Positions 12,501 to 23,996 of a DNA stretch of 64,000 nt are shown here, piece by piece. How positions within the stretch are numbered: position 1 is the first letter of the stretch; every line of letters starts with the position of its first letter. The notes beneath the pieces were generated by a model that ran no database searches, was not told the origin of the DNA, and worked only from the letters and a program-made list of their open reading frames with translations. This DNA is from Tricholoma matsutake (Eukaryota; Basidiomycota; Agaricomycetes; Agaricales; Tricholomataceae): NCBI GenBank assembly GCA_026075535.2, contig AP026543.1, positions 3,162,001-3,226,000 on the forward strand, read 5' to 3'. A program made the position numbers and the translations under genes.

Positions 12501-14036
12501 GATGGGTGGAAGACCCTAATAGACCAACATTATGCAGCCAGATGAATAAGGCCATCATCATCCCAGTACACCTCCCCTTCCTTCATAATACTGTTCTACC
12601 ACACTGGGTAAATGATTACCAAAACCTAAACTGTGTGACAGTCCCTGACCACTACCCATTACCCTGCATTGACAATATCCTGGCCAACTGTGCTAAAGGC
12701 AAGATCTGGGGCAAGATTGACATGACAAATTTGTTTTTTCAAATGCTCATACATCCTGACCACATCAAATACACAGCGACCTTAACACCTTTTGGGTTAT
12801 GGGAATGGGTGGTAATGCCTATGGGCCTCTGGAATTTTCCAGCAACCCACCAAAGACATGTAACAATGGCACTGAAAGACTTGATAGAGTGCATCTGTCA
12901 TGTCTACTTAGATGACATTATCATCTGGTCCCAATCACTGACGGAACATAAACAGAATGTATCCCTCATACTGGAAGCCCTATGGACAGCACACTTGTAT
13001 TGTTCACACAAGAAGTTGAGGCTTTTCAACACCGAACTGAACTTCCTGGGTCACACAATCTCTCAACATGGCATTGAAGCAGATGGCACAAAAGTCGAAC
13101 ACATCTTAAATTGGCCCACCCCCACTTCAGCAAAAGAAGTGCAGCATTTCCTTGGACTAGTGCGGTACATTTCCACCTTCCTGCCCGCCCTTGCAGAACA
13201 CATCTCATGTCTCACACCACTGACACAAAAGGAGTGTAACACTGTTCTCCCAACATGGACCTCAGAACATCATCATGCATTTGTCCATCAAGGCATTAGT
13301 TGTCTCTTGTGATTTGACCACAATTGACCATCACAACCCCAGCACTAACAAAATCTTTGTTACATGCAATGCATCACAATGAAGAACAGGTGCTGTACTA
13401 TTGTTTGGCCCAACATGGGAGAGCACTAGACCTGTTGCCTTCAAGAGCCAACAATTACATAGGGCAGAGCTCCATTACCCCATCCACAAACAGGAAATGT
13501 TATCTATCATTCATGCACTCAAGAAATGGTGGAGCAACCTCTTAGGCTCACATTTCACAATCTGCACCAATCACCACACACTCCAAAACTTTGAGGTACA
13601 GAAAGAACTATCAAAATGACAAGCACATTGGATGGAGTATATGTCCCAATACAACTGCAACATCAACTACATCAGCAGAGAAGACAATTGCATAGCAGAT
13701 GCCTTGTCAAGACTACTGGACACAGTAGATGGCCCTCCCTGTATCATTGCAAGCATTTTTGAGATACACTTGGACCCATCATTCATACAAGATATTAAAG
13801 ATGGATATCATGTCAACCCCTGGTGCAAAGCACTTGCTGCTGACCTGGCCTGGGGAATGACAGACCACAAACTAGACATAACCTCCAGGAATGGATTGAT
13901 CTTCATCAGCCCAAGACTCATCATACCAATACATAAGGACTTACAAGAATCCCTTTTCCACTTGGTGCACAACAATCTCAGCCACTCCGGCAGTGAGAAA
14001 TCATACAATGCCTTATGGGCCAATTTCTACTGGCCC
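12501..14036 (+). pseudogene. Gypsy-C reverse transcriptase, RNase H and integrase zinc domain
   Basis: RT motifs are intact in a 276-residue run: DYQNLNCVTVPDHYPLP, WGKIDMTNLFFQM, and the catalytic HVYLDDIIIW with both Asp residues (about 12900-12930). RNase H follows after a frameshift near 13310 (LHYPIHKQEMLSIIHALKKW), then YISREDNCIADALSR and the start of the integrase zinc domain (HLVHNNLSHSGSEKSY). The reading stops at 14036 where hAT-1 is inserted after TTCTACTGGCCC. Confidence 0.87.
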
Positions 14037-14474
14037 TAGTGTTTTAAGGTCCAGTTTGGTCCAGTTTTTTGACCCCCACAAGGGCAACTGGGGACCACAA
14101 CTGGTCCGAACCATTGCCCACATTTGATGGACTGCAACTGAACCAGTTCTATTCGGTTTGGTTGCCCCCAAAAGACTGGTTTCGACCGATCATACCACTA
14201 ATTTCATAACTAAATTCTATCATATAGTAAATAAAACTAATTACATTTACACCCTGTGAGCAGTTGCTTGCAGCGGTGGGATGTTACTAAGAGAATGAAA
14301 ATAAAAGTGAATTAGAAAGAAAAAAACACACCCCACCGTCTTGCATTTGTAGCGAGGGTGGGGTGGCTGCTGTTGTTGTCTTGTCCCCACTGTTTGTCCT
14401 CCCTCTGGGGTGTTGTCCCTGCCAGTCGTCATCCCCACCAGTCGTCACCACCGTTTGTTGTTCCTGCATTCATC

Positions 14475-14821
14475 TAGTCTTGCCATGGCTCAGCCACATT
14501 TTTTGCTACTTTGGGAAATAAAATAGCTAAAATTCCGAAAATATTTGAGGACCTAGATCACATGATAAGCTGAGGGGTCCTCTGCCAACTCTAAGTGATC
14601 TGACCACCGGTTCCCATGTTATTTAAGCGGCTTGGATGGTGGCTTGCTAAGCTGCATTTTAAGCTGCTTACATAATGTGGGAACCGGTAGTCGGATCGCT
14701 TAGAATTGGCAGAGGACCCCTCGGCTTATCATGTGATCTAGGTCCTCAAATATTTTCAGAATTTTAGCTATTTTATTTCCCAAAGTAGCAAAAAAAATGT
14801 GGCTGAGCTGTGGCAACACTA
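14475..14821. repeat. Foldback MITE nested in hAT-1
   Basis: Arms of about 140 bp (14475-14623 and 14676-14821) are near-perfect reverse complements around a 50-bp spacer. The ends read TAGTCTTGCCATGGCTCAG and, reversed, TAGTGTTGCCACAGCTCAG, so they are hAT-like TAGTG ends but a different family from the surrounding element. An 8-bp duplication is not clear (CATTCATC against CATGATTT). Confidence 0.8.
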
Positions 14822-15141
14822 CATGATTTGTCATTCCTGTGTTCATTGTTCCTGCATTCATCATTCCCACCCACTCATTGTTCCTGTGTTCATTGTCCCC
14901 TGCTGTTTGGCATCCTTGTTGGTTGGCATTGTCATTTGTCATCAGCACCTCCATCTCCCCCTATGAGCAGTGGCTTGCAGGCGGGGTGGTGGCACTGTGA
15001 CATGGCAATCACATGTCGTTGTCCAGAAACAGGACCCCTTGTGACTCTGTGAGCAGAGGCTCACAGCAGCCACATAGGGCATGGGGTACCAAGAGAGGTT
15101 GGGGTGTGGGTGGGAGATGTTGTTATCAAGTGGCAAGAACC

Positions 15142-16994
15142 TAAAAAGAAAAAAGAATGGTTAGTTAATTAGTAAAAGTAAGAGATCAATCATAAAAACG
15201 TACCCTTACGGCCCAAACGACAATACTTGTCATTTGGGCGCACTTTGCATGCAACACCATGTTGTCATTGGCACGGCTGCTGTTGGTGTTAGCACCATGT
15301 TGTGAGGGCATGTGGCAGGGTCGAGTGATTGCATGGTGTTATTATCAAAGGTAAGAAACTAAAAAGAAAAGGTTTAGTTAGTAAAAAAGAAGAAATCAAC
15401 AATAAAAACCATACCTGGGACCCAAATGACATGCTAGTCATTGTTTGGGCCCATTTTGTGGTCATCTAGTTGAGGTGGGGGTGCTTCTGAGCTAGGCAGT
15501 GTGGGCGTTGTTGGTGGTGAGAGCAAATGGTGCAGTAATTTACACTGCCCCATATGTTCTGCGTGGACTGTGTGGACTCCCTGTGGAGTCCGACCATCTG
15601 GTGACCAAAATGAAAAATTACACAGCCTTCCACACGGAGTCCGCACCAGTCCACATGGAGTCCACACAAACTATTCAAGTAGTCACTTAATTTTTATAGA
15701 TTTATTATATAGTTTATTGACCCCCTCACACATATGAGGGGTATGATTTATGTAATATACATCTAAGCTCCCTCATGAGTGGGAGGACTACTAATTTGAC
15801 AAAAAAAAAACCCCTCGCATTTGCGAGGGCCACCCTCTCCCCCACAATCCCCCTCGTGTGCCCATGACTCTCGCCTCTCGCATAGCAGTCAGCAGTGGCG
15901 GGGCTGCACATCGTCATCATTGTCCCTCCTTCCCTGTTCCCTGTCGTTCCCACACTCTCACACCCCCGTATTCACCCCATGGCATATGGCATTGGCATCA
16001 TCCCTGTTGGTCTCCCTTGCTGTCTCCCCTCCTCCCCCCAGGTGGGTGTCGCTGTCATCTCCCTTGTTGTCTCCCTCCCCCTCCCCCCTCGTCTCCCTTT
16101 CCTCTCGTCTCCCATCCCCCTCATCATCATTCCACCCACCATCCACCCCACGAGCAGTTGCTCGCAAGGCTGGAGGTGGGTGGTGTGTCCTTGTGGGGTG
16201 GATGGTGGGTGGTGTGTTGTTCTGTGGTTGGCATCGGTTTCAGTCTTTGTGGCGGCGTCGTCTCCTCCTTCTGGGTGTTGTCATGGTCATTCCACCTGTG
16301 ATCCACCCCCCAAGCAGTTGCTCGTGGGGCTGGGGGTGGGTGGTGTGTTGTCCATCGCCATGGGTGGTCATGGTGGGGCCCTGGTGCTCATTTTCATCTG
16401 TTTTGGGGGGGGGGGTTGGGGGGGTCATCATGATGTGGCACATTTACGGGGGTAGCTGGGTGTTTACTTGGTTGGTATCCCCCTTCTGGGGTCTCACGGC
16501 ATCCCTCATCTCCCTCCTGTCCCTCATCGACACCCTCACATCCCGTCAAAATGGGGAGGAGGGGGTTTGCGCGGCCATGCACTGTCCCACATTGTCATCC
16601 ATGGTTATGTGTAGATTAGAACCTAAAAAACAAAGAAAACAATGAAAACAATTAGTTAGTTGATAAAAAGAAGAAATGAATAAAAAAATTTACCTATGGC
16701 CCAAACGATGCAATTGCGTTGTTTGGGCCCACATTGCTTCTGGTCGGCTTGTTTGCAGTTCTTCGTGGCCATGGAGTCATTACCTGTAGATTACAACCTA
16801 AAAAACAAAGAAAACAATTGGTTAGTTGTTGATAAAAAGAAGAAATGAATAAAAAAAAACTACCTATGGCCCATCATTACCTGTAGATTAGAACCTAAAA
16901 AACAAAGACAACAATTAGTTAGTTGATAAAAAGAAGAAACAAATTTAAAAAAATTACCAACGGCCCAAATGATGCAATTGCGTCGTTGGGCCCG
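15142..16994 (-). other. Five intron-like cassettes, four with a palindrome upstream of the 5' splice site
   Basis: On the minus strand five segments have GT...AG ends, TTTTTAG acceptors and CTAAC-like branch sites: 16895-16957 (63 nt), 16798-16863 (66), 16623-16693 (71), 15359-15414 (56) and 15142-15203 (62). Four are preceded by a palindrome of the GGCCCAAAC...GTTTGGGCC type (16962-16994, 16698-16730, about 15419-15452, 15210-15241) ending 4-8 nt before the donor. Three of the acceptors open onto GTTCTAATCTAC or GTTGTAATCTAC. The exonic parts have no long open frame. The reading is of a spliced, repeat-built transcript; neither transcription nor splicing can be shown from sequence. Confidence 0.65.
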
Positions 16995-17249
16995 CGTTGC
17001 TTCTGGTTGGCTTGTTTGCAGCTCTTTGTGGCCATGGAATGGGGCTGGGAGTGGGTGGAGGTGATGTGGGTAGAGTGGAGATGGTGGTGGTAGAGAGGGA
17101 AGGAGGGAGGGAGTGAGGTGGCAGCATGGTCATCATTGATGGTGGTGGTGATGAGTGATGAGCTGACAACGTTGATGACGCAGCTGTGTGCTTTGTCATA
17201 CAAAGCCAAACAGTCATATGTAGTGGCATCAATGCGACAACATAGCACT

Positions 17250-17326
17250 GGCTGTGTAGTGTAATGGTAATGTGTGTCTGTACTTTATTAGTTAACCATG
17301 AGGCTACGAGTTCAAACACCATTCGT
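17250..17326 (+). other. tRNA-like segment, probable SINE relic
   Basis: GGCTGTGTAGTGTAATGGTAA resembles a tRNA D-arm with a Pol III A box (TAGTGTAATGG), and ACGAGTTCAAACACC 35 nt later resembles the B box and T-arm. The acceptor stem does not close well, so it is not a functional tRNA. It most likely derives from a tRNA-headed SINE or a captured tRNA fragment inside hAT-1. Confidence 0.42.
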
Positions 17327-17529
17327 GACATTATTTTGCTAAGCTCAAATGGGCTGCTCGGATGCATGCAGACTGTCCTTGCTGGTCCAACCTGGTTAAT
17401 CACAGATGCAGATGGACAAAATCCATGGAATCCGAGTAAAATATGCAGAATCTGTGTTAGTCTGTACAGATCCATGCAGACTGGCACACCCTGTTGCACA
17501 GCTAAAATGGTTTATTGTATGGATTGCAA

Positions 17530-17611
17530 ATCTGTGTGGAGTCCATGCAGATCCGTGTAATTCTGCATGGATCTGTGTGGAGTCCATGCAGATCCGTGTA
17601 ATTCTGCACGG
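17530..17611. repeat. Two tandem copies of a 41-bp unit
   Basis: The unit runs from ATCTGTGTGGAGTCC to TTCTGCATGG and is repeated at 17571-17611, with a partial third copy after it. Related GGAGTCC/GGACTCC motifs recur at 15547-15665 in the same element. Confidence 0.8.
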
Positions 17612-17766
17612 ATCTGCATGGAACATATGGGGCAGTGTAAAGACCTCAAACGGTGGAGAGAAAGTGGCATCATGGGTTGTTGATGGTCATGGGAATTGTT
17701 TTGCAAGTGGTGCCACTTTCTGTTTTTTGGGGCACAAGCACAACCAAATGGTCTGTGTGCAGCCAC

Positions 17767-17780
17767 GGGGTATATAAGCA
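17767..17780 (-). promoter_or_regulatory. TATA-like promoter of the hAT-1 minus-strand transcript unit
   Basis: The minus strand reads GCTTATATACCCCGTGGCTG followed by CACAGACCATTT. hAT-5 (plus strand, 35904-35925) carries the matching GCTTATATACCCTGAGGCTG with CACAGACCATTT after it. The shared box at the same position upstream of the intron-like cassettes supports a common promoter. Confidence 0.55.
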
Positions 17781-18123
17781 CTCATTTCTTTGAATGCTTC
17801 TTCCCCCAGGCTCGTCCCATGTCCATTCCTCGACATAGTATCTAAGTATAAATAGTAAATAGTATTAATATAGTACATATTAGTTGTATTTTTCTTGTAA
17901 AGTAGTTACTTTTATATGGGTATATAATACTGTGAAAACACCGGTTGCAACCGATTGCAACCAGTCTTTGAATGGTTTTCAAAGATTTTCGAAATAAGGC
18001 AACCGGCAACCGGAATGACCCCAAATATGGGCAACCGCAACCAAAAAAAAGACTGGACCACAGTTCGGTCCAGTTCAGTCCTATGGTCATTTTTGGTCCT
18101 ATAGACTGGACCTTGAAACACTA

Positions 18124-19647
18124 ACTGGCCCAACATGTGCAGGGACCTCATCAATGCTTATGTACCCTCTTGTGCAGACTGCCAACAGAACAAAAACCAA
18201 ATGATGAAACTGGTGGGTCCCCTTCATCCCTTACCTGTACCTGACAAATGATTTGATTCAGTCACAATTGACTTTGTGGGACCCCTTCCTAAAGATGATA
18301 GTTTTGATGCAATTGAGACCATGACAGACAGACTTGGTGCTGATATCCAAATAGCCCCTTGCAACATGAACATGACAGCCAAAGAATTCATGACTATCTT
18401 TTTTGATAAGTGGTTCTGCAAAAATGGCTGCCCCCTCAAATTGATAACCGACTGTGACAAATTTTTCATCTGCCATTTCTGGAAAGCCTTAATGAAACTA
18501 TTGGGTATCAAACACAAATTGTCAGATGCACCATCATCTTTAGGAAGGGGTCCCACAAAGTCAATTGTGACTGAATCAAATCATTTGTCAGGTACAGGTA
18601 AGGGATGAAGGGGACCCACCAGTTTCATCATTTGGTTTTTGTTCTGTTGGCAGTCTGCACAAGAGGGTACATAAGCATTGATGAGGTCCCTGCACATGTT
18701 GGACCAGTAGAAATCGGCCCATAAGGCATTGTATGATTTCTCACTGCCAAAGTGGCTGAGATTGTCATGCACCAAGTGGAAAAGGGATTCTTGTAAGTCC
18801 TTATGTTTTGGTATGACGAGTCTTGGGCTGATGAAGATCAATCCATTCCTGGAGGTTATGTCTAGTTTGTGGTCTGTCATTCCCTGGGCCAGGTCACCCC
18901 CAAACAGATGGCATGTCCGAATGCTCAAACAAGACTGTAATCCAGGCCTTAAGGTTTCATGTAGAATGCAATCAATCCAGCTGGGTCAAGGCCCTGCCAA
19001 AAGTAAGGTTTGACATTATGAATACGATAAATGTGTCTACCAGCTTCACCCCCTTCATGGTCAAATCAGCACACTCCCCATGCCTCATTCCCCTCCTCAC
19101 TCCAATGGAAGACTCATCACAACCCACAAACCACTCTGCGACCCCTGCACCCACAGACAACAATGCAGAAACCCCCATGCCCACCCTGGATGGAGAAGAA
19201 ACTGCACAGGCCATGATCAATCAATTGATAAATGACATCATCAATGCTAAAGACTCACTAACAGCAGCAAAGATAAGCCAAGCCTTCCAAGCGAACAAAG
19301 ACCATGCACCAGACCCAACATTTGAAGTAGGTAACCACATACTACTTGCAACTGCACACAGATGACAAGAATACATGCAAGCCAAAGATGGCTGTGTGGC
19401 CAAATTTATGCCCAGATTTGACAGCCCTTTTGAAGTAATGAGAGCTTACCCTGATTCATCCACATACACACTACTACTCCCCAAAGCGACAAAAATCCAC
19501 TGCACCTTCCACTCCTCATTACTTCACCTATTCATGGAGAATGACCCAAACCTATTCCCATCACACACTCTTGAATGTCCTGGACCTATAGTAATGGCAG
19601 AAGGTGAAACAGAATATTTCATTGACCAAATTGTGGACCAGCATACT
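18124..19647 (+). pseudogene. Gypsy-C integrase, interrupted by an inverted duplication
   Basis: The zinc domain end (CADCQQNKN), core start (VTIDFVGPLPKDDSFDAIE), WFCKNGCPLKLITDCD and KLLGIKHKLSDA run to 18530. The inverted block 18533-18896 intervenes, then the core resumes at HPQTDGMSECSNKTVIQALR. The C-terminal region (PTFEVGNHILLATAHR; FDSPFEVMRAYPDSSTYTL; EYFIDQIVDQHT) ends at the Gypsy-D insertion. Stops at 18248 and 19363 mark decay. Confidence 0.86.
18533..18896 (-). repeat. Inverted duplication of Gypsy-C sequence inside its own integrase
   Basis: This block is the reverse complement of 13838-14036 joined directly to 18132-18297, that is, of Gypsy-C without hAT-1. On the minus strand it reads NALWADFYWSNMCRDLINAY through the hAT target with a single ACTGGTCC in place of the two ACTGGCCC copies. 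It gives an unoccupied version of the hAT-1 target. Confidence 0.92.
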
Positions 19648-20073
19648 TATAAGGGCAACCTAAGCCTCTAGCAAAGGGAAATCCGAAGTTAAAATTATAC
19701 TACATAATACAGGCATTGGGGGCGCACCTAGCAAAGGGAAATCCGAAGAGAAAACTCTAAGGATCCCCTTGCTGATGCCCAGTATATGTGAAGACGACAA
19801 AAATCAAATATAACCTAAAAATAGAAAAAGGCGGAGATAGGCGGATCAAGGCCGCCGAATGACATCATACCAAGGGGTATGTGTCGGAAGGAGTACTCCG
19901 CCTCTAAATATAAAAGTGTCAACATATACAAACATGATAGCAAGGGAAAATTAGTAATAAAATCCGGAAAAATCATAGAAAATGAAGAATAGAAGGAAAT
20001 GAGGTGGGGAAAAATATGGGACGAACATAAAAAATAGGAAAAACACACAGGGCACCCCCTTAGTCCCCTTACA
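19648..20073 (-). repeat. 3' LTR of Gypsy-D
   Basis: Plus-strand bounds TATAAGGGCAACC and CCCCTTACA. It contains two direct copies of CTAGCAAAGGGAAATCCGAA about 60 bp apart. Confidence 0.95.
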
Positions 20074-20088
20074 TCACCCCCTCTCTAA
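20074..20088 (-). promoter_or_regulatory. Polypurine tract of Gypsy-D
   Basis: The minus strand reads TAGAGAGGGGGTGA directly before the LTR start TGTAAGGGG, the expected primer for plus-strand DNA. Confidence 0.8.
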
Positions 20089-23000
20089 GATGCATCGCCC
20101 CGATGCATTCGAAATCGCATACGACCAAAGTCCGTGACTTGAATGCGACGCGGTGCAGCAGTGTGCCGTCGGTGGAATTCCTTGATTAACCGAGGGGCAT
20201 TTACGTCAGACTCTTCGACCCATGAGTTCTCCTCATACCCATAACCCTTCCAATGTACCAAATACTGGAGTTTTCCTCGACGCAAACAGCTGTCCAAGAT
20301 TGACTCGACTTCATATTGGGGTTCTCCCTCGATCACTGTAGGTGGTGGTGGTGGGTGTGAATGGCGTCCCGGGAACGGATCTGGGGGAGCTGGAAGCAAT
20401 TTGACGACATGGAAGATGGGATGGAGTCTGGACATGGAGGCTGGGAGGCGTAGACGATAGGCATGTGTTCCAACGCACTTGACAATGGGGAAAGGTCCCA
20501 AGAAGCGATGAGCGAGTTTCTTGGATGGACGTGTAGTGGAGATGTCACTGGAGTCAAGATAAACTCGATCACCAACCTTGTACTGAGGGGTTGGGGAGTG
20601 GCGCTGGTTGTAAAATCGCGCCATGTCGTCCTTCGCCTTTGCTAAGGCTGCCCTTGCCTCCTCCAAGCTATCCCTCATGCGTTCTGTGAACTCATTCACT
20701 GTCTCGATGTGTGAGGGAGTTTGGCGAGGTTCAAATCCCATGCGTGGATGTCATCCAGTGTCTAAGAGGAAAGGGGTCTGTTGAGTGGAAGCATGGACAT
20801 GGTTGTTGTATCCGAACTCGGCCAAAGGAAGGAGATCATCCCAATCGTCCTGGCGTTCATTGACAAAGAGGCGGATGTACTGCTCCAGTTCCTGGTTGAC
20901 TCGCTCCGTCTGGCCATCAGTTTGTGGGTGATAAGCAGTTGAAGCGAGGAGTTTGATCCCCAGGAGTCGGTACAGCTCACGAGTGAACTCTGCCATGAAC
21001 TGAGGGCCACGATCCGAGAGGAAGGCACCAGGAAGTCCATGTAACTTCCACACGTGGTGGAGGTAGAGTCGAGCGGCACCTAGGGCACTGACAGTGGTGT
21101 GAGTGGGAATGAAGTGAGCGCGTTTTCCCACTGAGTCAACTGTGCACATCACCGCATCAAACCCGTTTGACTCTGGCAATTCCACCACAAAGTCGACGCT
21201 GACGACATCCCAACGACTCTCTGGAACAGGAAGAGGGTGTAGCTCACCAATAGGCTTGCGACGAGGGACCTTGGTGCATAAGCAAAGGTCACAAGTGCGA
21301 CAATACTGACCAATGAGCCGTGACATTTGTGGCCACCAATAGTTCCGTGAGGTGAGCTCCAAGGTCTTCCAGCGTCCGGGGTGGCCAGCAATCTGTGAGT
21401 CATGGTGTTGGGATATGATGCGCCGACGAAGGTCTGGGTCATTGGGAACATAGATGCGATCCCTGAAATACAACAAGTCCTCCTTTTCAGCCCACTCTGC
21501 CACACGTAAGGAAAGGGTCGATCCCTTCCTCAGTTCTTTAACAGCTCGGGCGACAACATCCTCATGTAAACCGCTACGGTTTGCGCGACGAATGTCACGT
21601 AGAATGTCCCGCTCCTCGCCCTGGGGTACGATGCCTTCCAGTGCCCGAATGGTGAACAGGTCTGGCTGCAACAGCACAATGTTTTGGTTGTCACCGCTGC
21701 CATCCCCATGGTCTGCACGTCGGGATAGGGCATCGGTCTTCCCCATGCTGCGACCCGGACGGTGGTGCAAGGAGAAGTCGAATCTAGATAGATACAGGGA
21801 CCAACGAGCTTGACGACGGTTCAATTTCTTGGCCGTCATGAAGTACTCGAGGTTCTTGTGATCCGTCCAAATTTCCACCTTGTGTTGGGCACCCTCGAGG
21901 AAGTGTCGCCACTCCTCAAGCGCACGCATTATCGCCAACATCTCCTTGTCATGGATCTCGTAGTTTCTCTCTACAGCACTAAGGCTTTTGGAGTAGAACG
22001 CAACAGGATGCCACTTCTAGTCCTCCGGAGACTGCTGAGACAACACAGCACCCGTCACAAAGTCAGAACTGTCGGCTTCTACACGAAAAGGACGCGAATC
22101 GTCAGCAAAGGTAAGGATCGGAGCGGAAGTGACCATCTCCTTAAGCTTTTTGAACGCCTCCTGTTGTGCATTATCCCACCTCCATGCCTCCTTTCCTGTC
22201 AAGTCAAACAGCGGTCGTGCATGATGTGAGAAATCCTTGATAAAACGCCGATAAAAATTGATGAAGCCCAGGAAAGACTGCACCTCCTTCTTGTTCGTGG
22301 GCGTAGGCCAAGCTGTGACCCCATTTACCTTGATAGGATCCATCTCCACTTGACCCTCCGAGATAATCAGGCCGAGGTACTCGATCTTGGTCCTTTCGAA
22401 CTCGCATTTGTCCTGACGAAGGTAGAGTTTGTACCGTCGAAGTCGCTCTAGGACGAGGCGCGTGATGCGACGGTGCTCTTCAACCATGCGAGTGAAGATG
22501 AGGATGTCGTCAAGATAGATGCAGACAACGCCTTCGAGGATGAGGTCATGGAAGATGTCGTTCATCATGGTCTGAAAGGTGGCAGGGCTATTAGTAAGGC
22601 CAAAGAACATGACAAGCGGTTCAAAAAGACCACGGTTGGTACGAAAGGCTGCCTTCCACTCATCTCCCTCCTTTATCCTCACATTATTATAGCCCCAACG
22701 GACATCGAGCTTGGTGAAGTATCGGGCTCCACGGAGCTGGTTTACGAGTTCAGAGATGAGGGGTAGTGGGTAGCGATTTTTGACCGTGATGTTGTTGAGT
22801 CTTCTGTAGTCTTGAACCGGTCGAAGTGAGCCATCCTTCTTCTTGACAAAGAAAAAGGGAGAGGCCATGGGTGACTTCGATGGTCGAATACGTCCAGAGG
22901 CCAGGTGCTCGTCGATGAACTGGTCAAGCTGCCGTTGTTCCTCCGGAGAGAGAGGATAGACCTTGCAGGATGAAGGGGTTGCGCCGGGGGTGAGTTCGAT

Positions 23001-23996
23001 CGCGTGATCCCATGGCTTACGCGCAGGAAGAGAGTCGAATGACTCCTTGGAGAACACGTCTTCAAACTCATGGAGATGAGGGAGTAAGGAGTTAGTAGAG
23101 GATTTAGCAGCGTTGTTTTTGTGGAAGGCCTCGGCGAGGCGTTGGGATATGTTCGATGTGGCACACACCTCATGCGATGAGCAAATCGCAGTGTAGAAGA
23201 TCCGATCACCCTCCTCCACTTCCTCTGGGTCCTCATCATCATCATCCGAATCCGGCACTAGATCAGGAACCCCTTCCAATTCCACTTCAGGTATAGGCAG
23301 GGGTCCAGCACGACACTTCTGAGTTCGTCGTATTGCCGCCTTCTGTCCATGACGTTCTTGCCTGGCTTCTGTGAAACACGTCCGACAGCGGGATGGACAT
23401 CGGCTCATGGTAACCTCCCCGGTGCGCCAGTCGACCTCTGGGTTATGGTCTCGAAGCCATGGATATCCCAAAATCACCTTTTGCTTTCCTAATTGAGTGA
23501 CAGCAAAAAGGGCACGCTCACTATGATCTTTGTAACGGAGAACCAGGTCTGCAACCTCTCGGATGGCACCAGCTTCATTTGGGGATCCATCCACGTTATA
23601 TACAGGTATCGGACGTGAGAGTGAGCGAGTATTTAGACGATGTTGTTGTACCAGATGGGAATCGATGAAGAGACCAGTCGCACCAGAGTCCAGGAGCGCA
23701 GAAACACCGAGTATCTGTCCAGTGTCGGTCGTCTGCAGTTCGATGGCTAGGTTTAAGGAATGTGCAGAGGGAGTGGATGCCACAATATACTTGCGTGGTA
23801 GTTTACGCTCCCATGATTTAATTTTGGGACGTGGAGTAGAAGGAGAGATGGGGAGAGCAGGTACGTCTTTAGCCAACTTCGAAGGGTCAGAGAGGGGAGC
23901 AGTCACAGAAATGGATTCATTCTCCAGGGATTCAACTGACAAGACTTCAAAGCGGTTATGGACAGGCAGTGAGGGCGTACGATTCACTCGCTGCAA
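20085..23996 (-). pseudogene. Gypsy-D pol, nearly intact (two stops)
   Basis: Protease ALLDSGATGLFID (about 23690), RT (RPVQDYRRLNNITVKNRYPLP; YFTKLDVRWGYNN; catalytic CIYLDDILIF about 22520), RNase H (VEADSSDFVTGAVLS; IHDKEMLAIMRALEEW; WTDHKNLEYF), integrase HHCC domain (HHDSQIAGHPGRWKTLE ... CRTCDLC), core DDE ([38 protein letters not shown]), and chromodomain (LQYLVHWKGYGYEENSWVEE). A TAG at 22017-22019 between RT and RNase H (SPED, then KWHPVAF) and a TGA at 20751 in the integrase (LLDTG, then HPRMGFEP) inactivate it. About 1,300 residues, a normal pol length. Confidence 0.92.

Larger units (their letters stand above)
14037..18123. mobile_element. hAT-1, 4.1-kb non-autonomous hAT-like element
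   Basis: Terminal inverted repeats TAGTGTTTTAAGGTCCAG and CTGGACCTTGAAACACTA, with an exact 8-bp duplication ACTGGCCC (14029-14036 and 18124-18131). An 8-bp duplication with TAGTG-type ends is the hAT signature. Subterminal zones are dense in GGTCC/GGACC, as expected for transposase binding. No transposase-like reading (no BED finger, no hAT dimerisation motif) was recognised. The interior holds a foldback element, five intron-like cassettes, a tRNA-like SINE relic, short tandem repeats and a TATA-like promoter on the minus strand. Confidence 0.93.

Noticed and set aside
16405..16425. G-run in hAT-1 as a quadruplex or telomere-like site
   Set aside because: A simple G homopolymer interrupted by TT; no repeated telomere unit, and it may be a slippage or sequencing-prone tract.
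15821..16645. Long open frames on both strands in hAT-1 (up to 274 residues)
   Set aside because: They come from CCC/GTC-rich low-complexity DNA with few stops in any frame; composition is simple, no domain is seen and frames overlap on both strands.
14037..18123. hAT-1 as an autonomous transposon
   Set aside because: No BED zinc finger, transposase core or dimerisation motif in any frame; best treated as non-autonomous.
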